Positions 35,674 through 45,639 of a stretch of 64,000 nt of DNA are shown here, piece after piece (the first letter of the stretch is position 1; each line of letters begins with the position of its first letter). This DNA comes from Mangrovibacterium diazotrophicum (GTDB lineage Bacteria; Bacteroidota; Bacteroidia; Bacteroidales; Prolixibacteraceae): the NCBI RefSeq assembly GCF_003610535.1, contig NZ_RAPN01000001.1, positions 891,320-955,319 on the forward strand, written 5' to 3'. Made by a program: the position numbers and the translations under genes. A model generated the notes under the pieces. That model did not search any database. It was given only the letters and a program-made list of their open reading frames with translations, and was not told the DNA's origin.

Positions 35674-36648
35674 TTACACCTCCCAATCCAGAATTATTTT
35701 GCCAATGTGCTTGCTTTGCTCCATGCATTGATGTGCCTGGACAACGTCGGTGTACGAATACGCTTTGTATACAATCGGTTTAAATTTCCCGTTTTCGATT
35801 AGTGGCCAGACATACTTCAGTACTTCTTCGGCCAAACGTTTCTTGTACTCGTACTCCCTTCCCCGCAAGGTACTTCCTGAAATACTTAGCCGCTTCACCA
35901 TCATCTGCCAAATATCAAGCGAAACATCTTTCCCTGATTCAGCATTAATATAAACCAACCGGCCATCTTCGTTCAATACATGGAGGTTCTTTTCAAAATA
36001 AGGTCCTCCGATCATATCCAGGATAACATCAACGCCGCTGTTTTTCAATACCTCTTCAAAATCCTGCGTTTTATAATTAATGCACAGGTCGGCACCTAAA
36101 TCGGAACAATATTGTGCTTTTTCGTCTGTACCCACTGTTGTGATAACCCGCGAGCCAAATGCGTGCGCCAATTGAATTGCGGTTACACCAATACCACTGC
36201 TTCCACCATGAACCAGTAAAGACTCTCCAGGCTGAAAACTTCCGCGCTCAAAAATGTTCGACCAAACTGTAAAAACTGTTTCAGGCAAACTGGCGGCTTC
36301 AATAAAATCCAATTTGGCGGGAATTGGCAGGCATTGTCCTTCTTTTACCGCAACAAATTGAGCATAACCACCGCCTCCCAGCAAAGCACACACGCGATCT
36401 CCCTCTTTCCATTGGGTAACGTCGGGACCACAAACTACCACGACACCAGCAACTTCCAAGCCCGGAATTTCATTGGGTGTATTTGTTGGAGCAGCGTATT
36501 TCCCCTGTCGTTGGAGAACATCGCTCCGGTTAACGCCTGAAGCTTTCACCTCGATTAAAACTTCATTCCCTACTGGAATTGGCTGAGGTATTTCTGTTAG
36601 TTGTAAAACTTCAGCACTTCCGAATTCAGTGATGGTAACAGCTTTCAT
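35674..36648 (-). CDS. NAD(P)H:quinone oxidoreductase, zinc-independent MDR family
   Basis: 324 residues of the medium-chain reductase superfamily, quinone oxidoreductase (zeta-crystallin/PIG3) branch: 'VKASGVNRSDVLQRQGKY' near the start, 'PGLEVAGVVVVCG', and the NADPH-binding 'LLVHGGSSGIGVTAIQLAHAFG' near residue 145. The Cys/His ligands of zinc alcohol dehydrogenases are missing. It lies 11 bases after the neighbouring gene on the same strand, so the pair is one transcript, divergent from a LysR gene that probably regulates it. Confidence 0.88.
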   Translation of the reverse strand: MKAVTITEFGSAEVLQLTEIPQPIPVGNEVLIEVKASGVNRSDVLQRQGKYAAPTNTPNEIPGLEVAGVVVVCGPDVTQWKEGDRVCALLGGGGYAQFVAVKEGQCLPIPAKLDFIEAASLPETVFTVWSNIFERGSFQPGESLLVHGGSSGIGVTAIQLAHAFGSRVITTVGTDEKAQYCSDLGADLCINYKTQDFEEVLKNSGVDVILDMIGGPYFEKNLHVLNEDGRLVYINAESGKDVSLDIWQMMVKRLSISGSTLRGREYEYKKRLAEEVLKYVWPLIENGKFKPIVYKAYSYTDVVQAHQCMEQSKHIGKIILDWEV

Positions 36649-36659
36649 AATCTCATTTT

Positions 36660-37217
36660 TTAGAAAGGTAAATTGTATTTGCCATACAGCGCTTTATTCT
36701 CAATACTTTTTGCAAACAGAGGTGTTTCTTCGTGGTTGTGTGCATCGGAGGCATCTTGTCTTGCTTTGGCAGCCTGGGCTAAAGTAATCCCGTTTTTACG
36801 GATGAACTCCATAAACTCGGGAGTTGCTGTTGCATGGATCGAGTTCGTATATTTCGACGTTTGATCATCAATTCGTTCCGCTTTGAGTTCCCATAGAACC
36901 TGAACTCTGGACCGACCGCTGGCAGTTACCGTATCCGAGATCGAAAGCATCCGGCAATAGTCGGGGCGGGCTTCGTCAAAAACATAGTGTTGTACCACCA
37001 ATGCGGTTCCTACAAATTCAACATTGATCGACATTGGTGTGCCTTCGTAGTTAGCCGTAATCCCGGCTGCAATGTGATTAACCGAACAACGTTGATATTC
37101 GGCGTCCGGCAGGTGAAGCAGCCAGTCCGCAATATCAACTTTTTCAATTGGGGCATTGATCACTGTAGAAACGATTGATTCGGATAATGCGTTTTCGGGT
37201 GTTTGTAAAATTTCCAT
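36660..37217 (-). CDS. SRPBCC-fold-like protein of unknown function
   Basis: The start at 37217 ('MEILQTPENAL') gives 185 residues; the open frame extends ten codons further. No signal peptide. The layout 'ESIVSTVINAPIEKVDIADWLLHLPDAEYQ...' and later 'VQVLWELKAERIDDQTSKYTNSIHATATPEFMEF' suggests a START/SRPBCC-type ligand pocket. The C-terminal 40 residues are not part of that fold. It sits between a LysR regulator (divergent) and an oxidoreductase, so probably acts on a small aromatic or quinone-like compound; this is inference. Confidence 0.6.
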   Translation of the reverse strand: MEILQTPENALSESIVSTVINAPIEKVDIADWLLHLPDAEYQRCSVNHIAAGITANYEGTPMSINVEFVGTALVVQHYVFDEARPDYCRMLSISDTVTASGRSRVQVLWELKAERIDDQTSKYTNSIHATATPEFMEFIRKNGITLAQAAKARQDASDAHNHEETPLFAKSIENKALYGKYNLPF

Positions 37218-37344
37218 CTTTTCGTGTTTTAAAATTAACTGAAACAAAGTTCGATGATCTTTCTTAATCGTGGAAATGGTATTTTTAGATCATATCAATC
37301 GAAAATTTCGATATAGAATAATTATCTTTAGAAAAATTAGAAGA

Positions 37345-38241
37345 ATGGAACTTCGTCAACTCAAATACTTTGTCCGTGCAGCTGAGCTTTTAAACTTCAC
37401 CCAGGCTGCTGATGATTTGTACATCACCCAAAGCACCCTTTCACACCAAATAAAAGAATTGGAAACCTCGTTGGACATTCTCCTTTTTGACCGGATCGGG
37501 AAACGGGTAAGATTAACGGAAGCGGGAGAAACGATGCTCGGTTACGCCCGCAAAACCATTCGCCAGGCCGAGGAAGGCAGGCAGGTATTAATGGATTTGA
37601 ATAATCTACAAACCGGCAAGTTAACGATTGGGGCAACTTACGGGCTAACCGAACTACTGATCCAATCCATTACCGCATTTAACCAGGAATTTCCCGGGGT
37701 CCAGGTCCGGATTGAATTCGGCTCGACCTCCGATTTACTGCAAAAGATCCGGGCCTTTGAAATCGACTGCATGCTTTCGTTCCTGCCTTCTTCCCCAAAC
37801 CTGGCAGACCTTGTAATAAGCCAGCTGTTTACTGCTCATCTTTCGCTTATTCTCCATCAGTCGCATGCCTGGGCTAAACTCAAAAAAGTAAGCTTGCAAA
37901 AGCTGTCCGAACTGCCTTTGGTTTTGCCGTCGCCCAGTTACAGTATCCGGAATTTCCTGGATGGGATACTCCTGAAGAAAGGAATCGAATTAAATGCCAA
38001 AATTGAAATCAACGATATTCACAGCCTGCTGGAACTTACGAATACAAAAAATTGGAATACCATCCTGATGAATAGTTCCCTGTTCGATTTTGCAGAACTA
38101 ACCGCTGTTCCCATCGAAGGCAAAAACATGATTCGTGAAGCAACAATCACGGTCTCTTCTGAAATCTACCAAAAGAAAGCCCTTTTGGCTTTCCAGGATA
38201 TCATTCTGAAAAAGAGCTTGGCCTATCGACAGCAGAACTGA
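37345..38241 (+). CDS. LysR-family transcriptional regulator
   Basis: The ATG at 37345 gives 298 residues starting 'MELRQLKYFVRAAELLNFTQAADDLYITQSTLSHQIKELE', the LysR winged helix-turn-helix; the open frame extends 25 codons upstream without matching the family. The rest is the usual two-lobed effector domain. It is divergent from the SRPBCC-like/oxidoreductase pair with about 127 bases between starts, the classical LysR layout, so regulation of that pair is likely. Confidence 0.92.
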   Translation: MELRQLKYFVRAAELLNFTQAADDLYITQSTLSHQIKELETSLDILLFDRIGKRVRLTEAGETMLGYARKTIRQAEEGRQVLMDLNNLQTGKLTIGATYGLTELLIQSITAFNQEFPGVQVRIEFGSTSDLLQKIRAFEIDCMLSFLPSSPNLADLVISQLFTAHLSLILHQSHAWAKLKKVSLQKLSELPLVLPSPSYSIRNFLDGILLKKGIELNAKIEINDIHSLLELTNTKNWNTILMNSSLFDFAELTAVPIEGKNMIREATITVSSEIYQKKALLAFQDIILKKSLAYRQQN

Positions 38242-38406
38242 ACCAACAATCTTTACATTGAATCCACCCTTTGGGGACAATATTCCTCGCACAAGAATTT
38301 TGAAAATGGAAATCAGGCAATTTCAAAGTTTCTTAAATCGGGGAATCCGCCTCATCCGCTTCCACTGAAGAATCCTATTCCCCTAATCGATTCAAATTAT
38401 GCCGAA

Positions 38407-38613
38407 TTATTTTTTGATACTTAGGGCGCCCGACGGGCATTTGGCAACCTGATCGATGAGTTCCTGTGAACTGGCATTCTCAATTTTAATCCAGGGGCGT
38501 TCGATCGGGTTGTAAACTTTCGGGAGGTTTTTGACACAAACGCCCGAGTGAATGCATTTCCAGGGTTGCCAAACTATGGTGATTTCGCCGTTGCTGTATT
38601 CTTTTGTTTCCAT
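38407..38613 (-). CDS. Divergent 4Fe-4S mono-cluster protein
   Basis: The ATG at 38613 gives 68 residues. It starts 'METKEYSNGEITIVWQPWKCIHSGVCVKNLP' and ends 'IDQVAKCPSGALSIKK', the Fer4_19 pattern with Cys residues for one 4Fe-4S cluster (C-x5-C and C-P near the end). These small proteins are often next to GNAT acetyltransferases; none is adjacent here. It is monocistronic. Redox role is inferred from the family. Confidence 0.82.
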   Translation of the reverse strand: METKEYSNGEITIVWQPWKCIHSGVCVKNLPKVYNPIERPWIKIENASSQELIDQVAKCPSGALSIKK

Positions 38614-38957
38614 TGCAGTTCGTGTTTGTAGAGTAGACAAAGCTTGAAGGTAAAAAGTTTAGATGAGAGCATCTGATTAAGTCGGGTTCCCTCACTACGC
38701 GAGAATTGGATCTATTCCCAATATCCTCAGAAAGACAAAGAAAAATTAAGGCCAAAATCGACACTTTTAAAAATCAAGCGCAATAAAAGATGAAAAAATC
38801 CGATTTAAAAGCATATTCTACCGACACAACCTGATTTTTTACAGACCAAACGCCACCTTAACAATTTAATTGCTATCTTCTCCATATCCAAAATCCAAAA
38901 ATCACAGTATACTGCGTTGCCCCCGTATATCATTTTCAGAATAAAAAATAGGACCGA
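38614..38957. other. Divergent intergenic region
   Basis: 344 AT-rich bases between the iron-sulfur protein and the histidine kinase. Must contain both promoters; no clear box, repeat or small gene was found. Confidence 0.4.
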
Positions 38958-41900
38958 ATGAATATTCCTTCTCATTATCTAAATAAATCCAAAGAAGATC
39001 TACTCACTGAATTAGAGAGTCTTTTAAATGAAAAAGAACAGGCACTAAAGGAGTTAAAAATAATTCACCAAATAAGCGCGTTGATTGAAAACCCGGAGTA
39101 TTCCTTTAATGAAATAATTAGTCAAGCGATTACAATTATTCATGATAATTGGCTCCTATCGCGCCTGCAAAGCGTGAAAGTTATAATAGGTGATCAGGAA
39201 TACACCAGCCCTAACTTCGAAGTTACTCCATGGAAATTGACTGAAGTTATCAGCGCCGAATACAACGAAATCGGAGATCTTCAATTATTTTGCAGCGAAG
39301 AACCTTCTCTTATCGGTACTGACACCTTACAACACAGCAAAGAATTACTACACTTAATAGCTGTAAAATTAGGGGAAGCAGCGGCAAAGAATTCGCTGCA
39401 GAAGAAGTTTAACATCACTTTCCACCAAAGTCCTGTTGCTGTTTGCATTTTGGACATTGATGCAGGTTTTCAATTTTTGGATGCCAACGAAACTCTAATC
39501 GAAGAGTCGGGATACAAACGAGAAGAACTGATCAACAAGAAACTTTCGGACTTAGGGATTTTAAAAAATCCTGATGTTATTGACGATCTTAAGGAATCCT
39601 TTCACTCTAAAGAATTGATTCAGGGATATCCTATTCAGATTAATTCGATAGAGAACGAGATCAAATATCTGATAATGAATGCCCGGAAACTGAGCATTAA
39701 TTCGCAAAACATAGCCGTCGCTTCTTTCATTGATATCACTGAAATCTTATCTCTCAAAGCTTCTGAAAAAGCGAGCAACGAGTTTAACCGCCTTCTGATC
39801 GATTCGATACCACTAGGCCTGGAAATCGTCAACCAGGACGGGAAAATCCTGTTCGCAAACAAAGTACTAAAAAACATGTTTGGTGAAGATCTTGTCGGTA
39901 AAACGTGTTGGTATTCTTACCGCAACAACAGCCAGCCATGCGATACCTGTCCGGTAAAAAAAACAATTCAAATTGGAGAGACTTTTTCCTCTGAAACCAA
40001 TGAGCTTATCGGAAATAGAACTCTTCAAGTTAACCACACTGGATTCCGGTACAAAGGGAAACCGGCTTTGTTAAAAATCTTTATTGATATCACGGAACGT
40101 AGAAAAACCGAACAGGAACTCAGGGATGCTAATGAAAAGCTGCACGTAATATTTGATAACGTTGATGATGCCTACCTTCAAACTGATAACAATGCGACCA
40201 TAACCTATGTGAACCCGGCAGCTCCGGCCATGTTTGGCTATTCTTCAGTCCAGGAGATGATGGGACTACAAGCGGATCTACTTTATGGAAAACCGTCCGA
40301 CGCTCTGGATGTAAGAAATATAATGGCTCAAGGTGAGCATATCCACGATGAAACTTACCTGGCCAAGCGTAAAGATGGCTCCGTTTTCTGGGTCTCGATG
40401 AACGCTCGGTATATTTATGATGAAAACGGGAATATCAAAGGAAGGCAGGGATTTATTCGTGACATCTCTCAACGACAGGAATTTGAACAACAATTGATTG
40501 AAGCCAAAGAAACGGCAGAGCGAAACGAACAAAAACTACGAGAAGCGCAGGAGCTTGCTAAAATTGGAAGTTGGGACTGGGATAAACAAACTAATACCAT
40601 AAATTGGTCACCGGAACTATATCATCTTTTAAAGCTAAACCCGAACCTCCCACCTCCAGGAATATATCAATCAGAAAGCATTTACACTCCGGATAGCCTG
40701 GAAAAGCTATCCGCTGCATTCCAGGAATGTCTTGCCACTGAAAAACCCTATGCAATTACACTGGAAATGGTAAAAGCGGACGGAAAACACTTTTTCGTAA
40801 AAACACAAGGACGTATTGTTAAAAGCGAAACAGGAGAAGTGATCGGTCTTCAAGGGACCGTGCAAGACATCGATAGACGAAGACGATTGGAAATTGAATT
40901 AACCAAAGCGAAGAATAAAGCTGAAGCTAATGAAAAAAAATTGGAAGAGGCCCAGGACATCGCCCGCATCGGGAGTTGGGAATGGTCGCTTACAACCAAT
41001 ACAACACAATGGTCACCGGCATTATTTCACCTTCTGGGAATGGAGCCGAACTCCTCTCTACCAACCTATGATGAATCTTTTGCTTTTATTTCCCCTGAAT
41101 CCAGGACTAAAGTTGAAAAAGCGGTCTCGGAGTGCTTACAAAACGGCGAGCCATTCATTCTGGAATTTGAGATGATTCGAGCCGATGGTAGCTTTTTGAC
41201 CATGTTATCCAGAGGGCGCCCAACGTTTGATGCGACCGGAGTCGTTATTGGTCTACAGGGAACGGTGCAGGATATTACCGCACAGAAAGCATTGGAATCC
41301 GATTTAATTCGGGCGAAGGATATCGCTGAAGCAAATGCAAAGGAACTTAACGAAGCACAGAAACTGGCAGGAATCGGAAGTTGGCAATGGATTGCGGGAA
41401 CAGACACTGTCACTTGGTCCGAAAGCTTTTTCACTTTAGTCGGATTGGATCCCAGCCTTCCGGCTCCATCTTATGCAGAATTACCTAAATTCCACACAGA
41501 GGAAAGTTTTAGCCGTTTAAACGTCGTTGTTGAACATTCCATGAAAACAGGCGAACCGTTCGAACTGGAACTCGAAATGATAAAAAAAGACAGAAGTACC
41601 ACACTCGTCTGGTCAAAAGGCAATGCCTTAAGAGATGAAAATGGTCGGATCATCGGACTATATGGAACTGTATTGGACATCAACGCCCAGAAGAAACTGG
41701 AAGCCGATTTAATTAAAGCTAAAGAAAAAGCAGAAGAAAGTAACCGGTTAAAAACAGCCTTTTTACTAAATATGTCGCATGAAATCCGGACTCCGATGAA
41801 CGGTATCCTTGGATTTATGGGTCTACTGGATGAACCCGATCTTGATGCAGAAACTCGTTCTGAATTCATTAGCATCATTAATCAGAGTGGTGAACGACTA

Positions 41901-42443
41901 ATGACGACTATCAATGACCTTTTGGAAATCTCAAAAATTGAAATTGGCGATTTAAACCTGCATTTTGCAGAAGTCGATCTTCGAGAAGTAATGAAATTTA
42001 AATACGATTTTTTCAAAATTCAAACAGCCAACAAAGGAATACATTTAAAGCTGGGACAACAAATTACCGGGGAAAGTGCCCAAATTATCTCCGACCGAAA
42101 TAAATTGGGAGGTATAATGATAAACCTGATCCGGAATGCCTTCAAGTTCACAGACAACGGAGAAATTGAGTTCGGCAACTATCTTAAAGATGACAAACTT
42201 TGGTTCTATGTCACCGATACTGGAATTGGTATACCTCAGGATAAAATAGATGTGATTTTCGATCGTTTCGTGCAGGCGGACCTTGGTCTGAGCAGGGAAT
42301 ACGAAGGTTCCGGAATTGGGCTGTCAATTGCCAAAGCATACGTAGAAGCGCTAGGAGGTGAAATTGAAGTGAAATCAGAAGTAGATAAAGGAAGTACCTT
42401 TTCCTTTTGGATTCCCTATTCTCCTGTGTCCAAACCTTTGTGA
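38958..42443 (+). CDS. Multi-PAS sensor histidine kinase
   Basis: 1161 residues without an obvious membrane helix, so probably cytoplasmic. After an N-terminal coil and a GAF-like region, at least three different PAS domains occupy ~145-510, one with four Cys in 'NNSQPCDTCPVKK'. Then come three tandem PAS repeats of ~125-130 residues that start 'AQ(E/D)(L/I)A(K/R)IGSW(D/E)W' and end 'GLQGTVQDI' (~530-915), each joined by a coiled 'AKxxAEANxKxL' linker. Dimerisation/phosphorylation box 'NMSHEIRTPMNG' has His941; the ATPase domain has 'LIRNAFKFTDNG', 'DTGIGIP' and 'GSGIGLSIAKAYVEALGG'. No receiver domain and no partner regulator nearby. Confidence 0.92.
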   Translation: MNIPSHYLNKSKEDLLTELESLLNEKEQALKELKIIHQISALIENPEYSFNEIISQAITIIHDNWLLSRLQSVKVIIGDQEYTSPNFEVTPWKLTEVISAEYNEIGDLQLFCSEEPSLIGTDTLQHSKELLHLIAVKLGEAAAKNSLQKKFNITFHQSPVAVCILDIDAGFQFLDANETLIEESGYKREELINKKLSDLGILKNPDVIDDLKESFHSKELIQGYPIQINSIENEIKYLIMNARKLSINSQNIAVASFIDITEILSLKASEKASNEFNRLLIDSIPLGLEIVNQDGKILFANKVLKNMFGEDLVGKTCWYSYRNNSQPCDTCPVKKTIQIGETFSSETNELIGNRTLQVNHTGFRYKGKPALLKIFIDITERRKTEQELRDANEKLHVIFDNVDDAYLQTDNNATITYVNPAAPAMFGYSSVQEMMGLQADLLYGKPSDALDVRNIMAQGEHIHDETYLAKRKDGSVFWVSMNARYIYDENGNIKGRQGFIRDISQRQEFEQQLIEAKETAERNEQKLREAQELAKIGSWDWDKQTNTINWSPELYHLLKLNPNLPPPGIYQSESIYTPDSLEKLSAAFQECLATEKPYAITLEMVKADGKHFFVKTQGRIVKSETGEVIGLQGTVQDIDRRRRLEIELTKAKNKAEANEKKLEEAQDIARIGSWEWSLTTNTTQWSPALFHLLGMEPNSSLPTYDESFAFISPESRTKVEKAVSECLQNGEPFILEFEMIRADGSFLTMLSRGRPTFDATGVVIGLQGTVQDITAQKALESDLIRAKDIAEANAKELNEAQKLAGIGSWQWIAGTDTVTWSESFFTLVGLDPSLPAPSYAELPKFHTEESFSRLNVVVEHSMKTGEPFELELEMIKKDRSTTLVWSKGNALRDENGRIIGLYGTVLDINAQKKLEADLIKAKEKAEESNRLKTAFLLNMSHEIRTPMNGILGFMGLLDEPDLDAETRSEFISIINQSGERLMTTINDLLEISKIEIGDLNLHFAEVDLREVMKFKYDFFKIQTANKGIHLKLGQQITGESAQIISDRNKLGGIMINLIRNAFKFTDNGEIEFGNYLKDDKLWFYVTDTGIGIPQDKIDVIFDRFVQADLGLSREYEGSGIGLSIAKAYVEALGGEIEVKSEVDKGSTFSFWIPYSPVSKPL

Positions 42444-42565
42444 AGATTTGAACGGATCAAAATAAACGTTTTACAAACAGCTGCAAAGTTTGTAAGAGGC
42501 TGCGATAAGTTGAGGCAATGAAACAACGCTAAGCATAAATTCCTCATGACTATTTTTCATTTTAA

Positions 42566-42600
42566 AGCAAAATACCCAGAATATTTCCAGGTATTTTGCT
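42566..42600. terminator. Hairpin after the histidine kinase gene
   Basis: AGCAAAATACC and GGTATTTTGCT pair perfectly over 11 bp with a 13-base loop, 120 bases after the kinase stop. The flanks are only weakly T-rich, so efficiency is uncertain. It may serve both convergent transcripts. Confidence 0.6.
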
Positions 42601-42896
42601 TGTTTAGAATTTGATATTGATGAAACGCAGAAAGCTTACTGGACAAAAATATTAGTTCATTTTCCGAAAAACGGCTACACTACTTATACTAAAATCGGCA
42701 GAACTTTATCGTTAATAACGATGACACTTTCATTTCATCTTTAAGCTATGCTCCTCTAACTTTGAAATCAATAGCGCCCCCGAGTTACTGTTTTTGATTC
42801 CTAATTTTTATCAATTTTGCAGATCTCAGTTTCGACATCAAGTTTCAGCATCTTCCCTCCAAGGCCCTTGATCCTAAAAAATCGTTTTTATGTGAC
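42601..42896. other. Convergent intergenic region with a 15-bp palindrome
   Basis: No gene. It contains the perfect odd-centred palindrome ATCGTTAATAACGAT at 42708-42722, whose role is unknown. Confidence 0.4.
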
Positions 42897-44159
42897 CTAA
42901 ACTTGAGTCAAGGCATTTCGAATATCTGCAAGAATATCATCGATATGTTCCAGACCGACAGAAATACGCACCAAAGCCTCGCTGATACCTGCGTCCTTAA
43001 GTTGTTCTGCACTTAGTTGACGATGCGTTGTCGAAGCCGGGTGTAAAACGGAAGTTCTGATATCGGCAACATGCACTTCAATGGATGCAAGTTTCAAAGC
43101 ATTTATGAATGTCATAGCATTTTGTTTACCACCTTTCAGTTCAAAAGAAATAACGCCACTATTTCCTTTGAGATATCTTCGGGATAAATCGTAGTATTTA
43201 TCGGTAGATAAACCTGGGTAAGTTACAGACAATATCTTGTCTGAAGCATTCAAAAATTCTGCCACCTTCATCGCGTTATAACAGTAGCGCTCCATTCTTA
43301 TAGAAAGCGTTTCTAAGCCCAGATTGAGTAAAAAAGCGGAATGTGCAGCCGGATATACACCATAGTCTCTCATTAATTGCATTCTGGCTTTGATAATATA
43401 GGCGCTTGCCCCATATATTTCGGTATAAGAAACGCCGTGATATGATTCATCAGGTTCGGTCATTTCCGGAAAATTACCATTCGTCCAATCAAACTTTCCG
43501 CTATCTACGATAACGCCACCAATTTGGACGGCATGTCCATCCATGTACTTAGAAGTCGAATGGACAACTATGTCAGCTCCAAACTTAATCGGCTTACATA
43601 AAACAGGAGTTGCAAATGTGTTGTCAATTACCAATGGTACGTTATGGCTATGCGCCACTTTGGCGAATTTTTCGATATCCAAAACGGTTAGTGACGGATT
43701 GGAAAGCGATTCACCAAATACTGCCTTTGTATTGGATTTAAAAGCTTTGTGCAAAGTGGCCTCATCAGCATCAACATCTACGAATATACATTCTATGCCC
43801 TGTTTCTTTAAGGTAGTCGAAAAAAGGTTTGTTGCACCGCCATATATTTGAATCGGGCTAATCAAACTATCGCCCGCTTTACATAGATTTAGAATTGCAA
43901 TAAGTAGTGCCGCCTGACCGGATGATGTGCACATTGCAGCAATACCACCTTCCAACTCCGCAATTTTACGTTCAACGGCCATCACTGTTGGATTGGCAAA
44001 ACGGGAATAGATGATACTCTTTGTAGGATCATCAAAAACTTCACCTACTTCTTCAATACTGTCATAAACATAGGTGGTACTTTGCACTATTGGTGTAACT
44101 CGGGGTTCACTGTTTTGGGGCGAATAGCCTGCGTGGAGGCATAGTGTTTCATCTTTCAT
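42897..44159 (-). CDS. metY: O-acetylhomoserine sulfhydrylase-like PLP enzyme
   Basis: 420 residues of the Cys/Met-metabolism PLP family: 'TLCLHAGYSP' at the start, 'SSGQAALLIAILNL', 'VIDNTFATPVLCKPIKFGADIVVHSTSKYMDGH' region with the PLP lysine in 'STSKYMDG', and the C-terminal 'LHPASTTHRQL...GLEHIDDILADI'. The length and 'HAGY' start favour the O-acetylhomoserine aminocarboxypropyltransferase branch over methionine gamma-lyase or cystathionine synthase. Cytoplasmic, methionine/homocysteine synthesis. Downstream small gene and AraC gene are on the same strand. Confidence 0.85.
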   Translation of the reverse strand: MKDETLCLHAGYSPQNSEPRVTPIVQSTTYVYDSIEEVGEVFDDPTKSIIYSRFANPTVMAVERKIAELEGGIAAMCTSSGQAALLIAILNLCKAGDSLISPIQIYGGATNLFSTTLKKQGIECIFVDVDADEATLHKAFKSNTKAVFGESLSNPSLTVLDIEKFAKVAHSHNVPLVIDNTFATPVLCKPIKFGADIVVHSTSKYMDGHAVQIGGVIVDSGKFDWTNGNFPEMTEPDESYHGVSYTEIYGASAYIIKARMQLMRDYGVYPAAHSAFLLNLGLETLSIRMERYCYNAMKVAEFLNASDKILSVTYPGLSTDKYYDLSRRYLKGNSGVISFELKGGKQNAMTFINALKLASIEVHVADIRTSVLHPASTTHRQLSAEQLKDAGISEALVRISVGLEHIDDILADIRNALTQV

Positions 44160-44244
44160 GTTAAATTATATGAATGATTTGTTTTTTTATTTTACAATCG
44201 GAATATGGCTTGCGTGGTAAAAGGCAGCCTTTTTTTGTCGACTA

Positions 44245-44532
44245 TTAAGCAACGGCGTAGATCTTAATATTGAGATTGTTCTTGATGACGGATTTTAACG
44301 CAACTACTACCTCATCGTTGAAAAGATTACTCAATAAATACTCCTGCGCATTTTCAATAGTATTAAAGCTATGCAAAACCTGAATGTCTTCAACATGCAC
44401 TAGCAATTCCTTTGTCAGCGCTCCTTCGATGGATTGAAGGAATGGAGTTTTGTACCGACTGTAAACGTCGACAACCTGCGCTCTATCCGCATCAGTTATC
44501 TTTAATGTAATTTCTAAATATGCCTTTGCCAT
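44245..44532 (-). CDS. Small dimeric alpha-beta-barrel protein (antibiotic-monooxygenase-like)
   Basis: The ATG at 44532 gives 95 residues starting 'MAKAYLEITLKITDADRA'; the frame runs 16 codons further upstream without family resemblance. The beta-alpha-beta-beta pattern with 'SRYKTPFLQSIEGALTKELLVHVEDIQVLHSFNTIENAQEYL' is that of the ABM/ferredoxin-like barrel proteins. These act as monooxygenases or stress proteins; no catalytic residue can be named. It lies 85 bases upstream of metY on the same strand, so the two may share a transcript. Confidence 0.6.
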   Translation of the reverse strand: MAKAYLEITLKITDADRAQVVDVYSRYKTPFLQSIEGALTKELLVHVEDIQVLHSFNTIENAQEYLLSNLFNDEVVVALKSVIKNNLNIKIYAVA

Positions 44533-44744
44533 AACGTTTGTGATTATTGTTTCAGCAAAGGTCTTGCTAATACCATTCATGAAAAATGGCTACATAAGAA
44601 AAAAAATGGTAGATTTGGGAATCCCCCCAACAAGTGACAATAATCCTATCGGTATACAAATACTGAGTATTCGATCCGCATTGTATTCAACGTTCTCCCA
44701 ATGTAGCCCTATCCCCCAGACTAAATTGGCTCTATTTTACCACC

Positions 44745-45623
44745 TCAGGAAACAGCTTTTCGAAAATCCCTTGGAGCTATTTGGGTATTTCGCTTAAAGA
44801 ATTTGACAAAATTAGAAGCATCAGAAAATCCTAACTGGTAAGCAATTTCACTTACATTCTTATCAGAATATGTTAAAAGTCGTTTTGCTTCTAAGGTGAT
44901 ACGTTCATTAATGATCTCTAGAGGTGTTTGTTGTAAATTCTCACGTGTACAATTAGTCAGGGTTTTTGCGGAAACGTTTAGCAGAGCTGCATATTCAAAG
45001 ACAGTATGTATTTCAAAGAAGCTTTCTTCCAGCAGCTTTTGAAATCGTACCAATAAAATGTGAGAAGGGTTATTCATCGAAAGTTCTCCACTCTTTTCTC
45101 TAACGCCCAGACGTTGTGTGAGAATAAGAAACAAATGGAGAAGTACTTTCATGTATTCTCTATGCCCAAACTGGTTTGGATTTTTCACCTCCTCCTGCAT
45201 CTGTAATACGATATTTAGTAATATGTCCCGGTCTTTCTCTTTTATCTTAAATAGGGGTTCTTTTTCAAAGGAGTGAAAGATATTATGCTTCATAAACACT
45301 TCCGTAAAGGTCTCACTATAATCAATAAACGAAGCGTTAAAATGAATGATGAAGCCATCCGGATAATTCTCATCAAAATGGTGAATTTGCCCCTTCGAAA
45401 TAAAAAACAAGGAATTAGCCTTCACTTTGTATGTTTCAAAATCAACACGATGCTGCCCCATTCCGTCTTTAAACCATATGATTTGATAATAGCTATGCAC
45501 ATGTGGTTTCTGAGTATGTGCTGCGTTTTCAATCAAAAACTCCTTTAACGGATAGACTTCGAACTGTAGTTTTTCAGGCTCGTTTTTATGTAAGTGATAC
45601 TTTTGGATAGGTGTTTCAGGCAT
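44745..45623 (-). CDS. AraC-family transcriptional regulator
   Basis: 292 residues. N-terminal cupin ('HVHSYYQIIWFKDGMGQHRVDFETYKV' region, 'FFISKGQIHHF') and C-terminal double helix-turn-helix ('EYAALLNVSAKTLTNCTRE', 'VSEIAYQLGFSDASNFVKFFKRNTQIAPRDFR'). Being upstream of the small barrel protein and metY, it may control them. Its start is adjacent to the integrase relic, so it marks the last recognisable host gene before the mobile element. Confidence 0.9.
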   Translation of the reverse strand: MPETPIQKYHLHKNEPEKLQFEVYPLKEFLIENAAHTQKPHVHSYYQIIWFKDGMGQHRVDFETYKVKANSLFFISKGQIHHFDENYPDGFIIHFNASFIDYSETFTEVFMKHNIFHSFEKEPLFKIKEKDRDILLNIVLQMQEEVKNPNQFGHREYMKVLLHLFLILTQRLGVREKSGELSMNNPSHILLVRFQKLLEESFFEIHTVFEYAALLNVSAKTLTNCTRENLQQTPLEIINERITLEAKRLLTYSDKNVSEIAYQLGFSDASNFVKFFKRNTQIAPRDFRKAVS

Positions 45624-45639
45624 ACTTTTCTATAAAATC

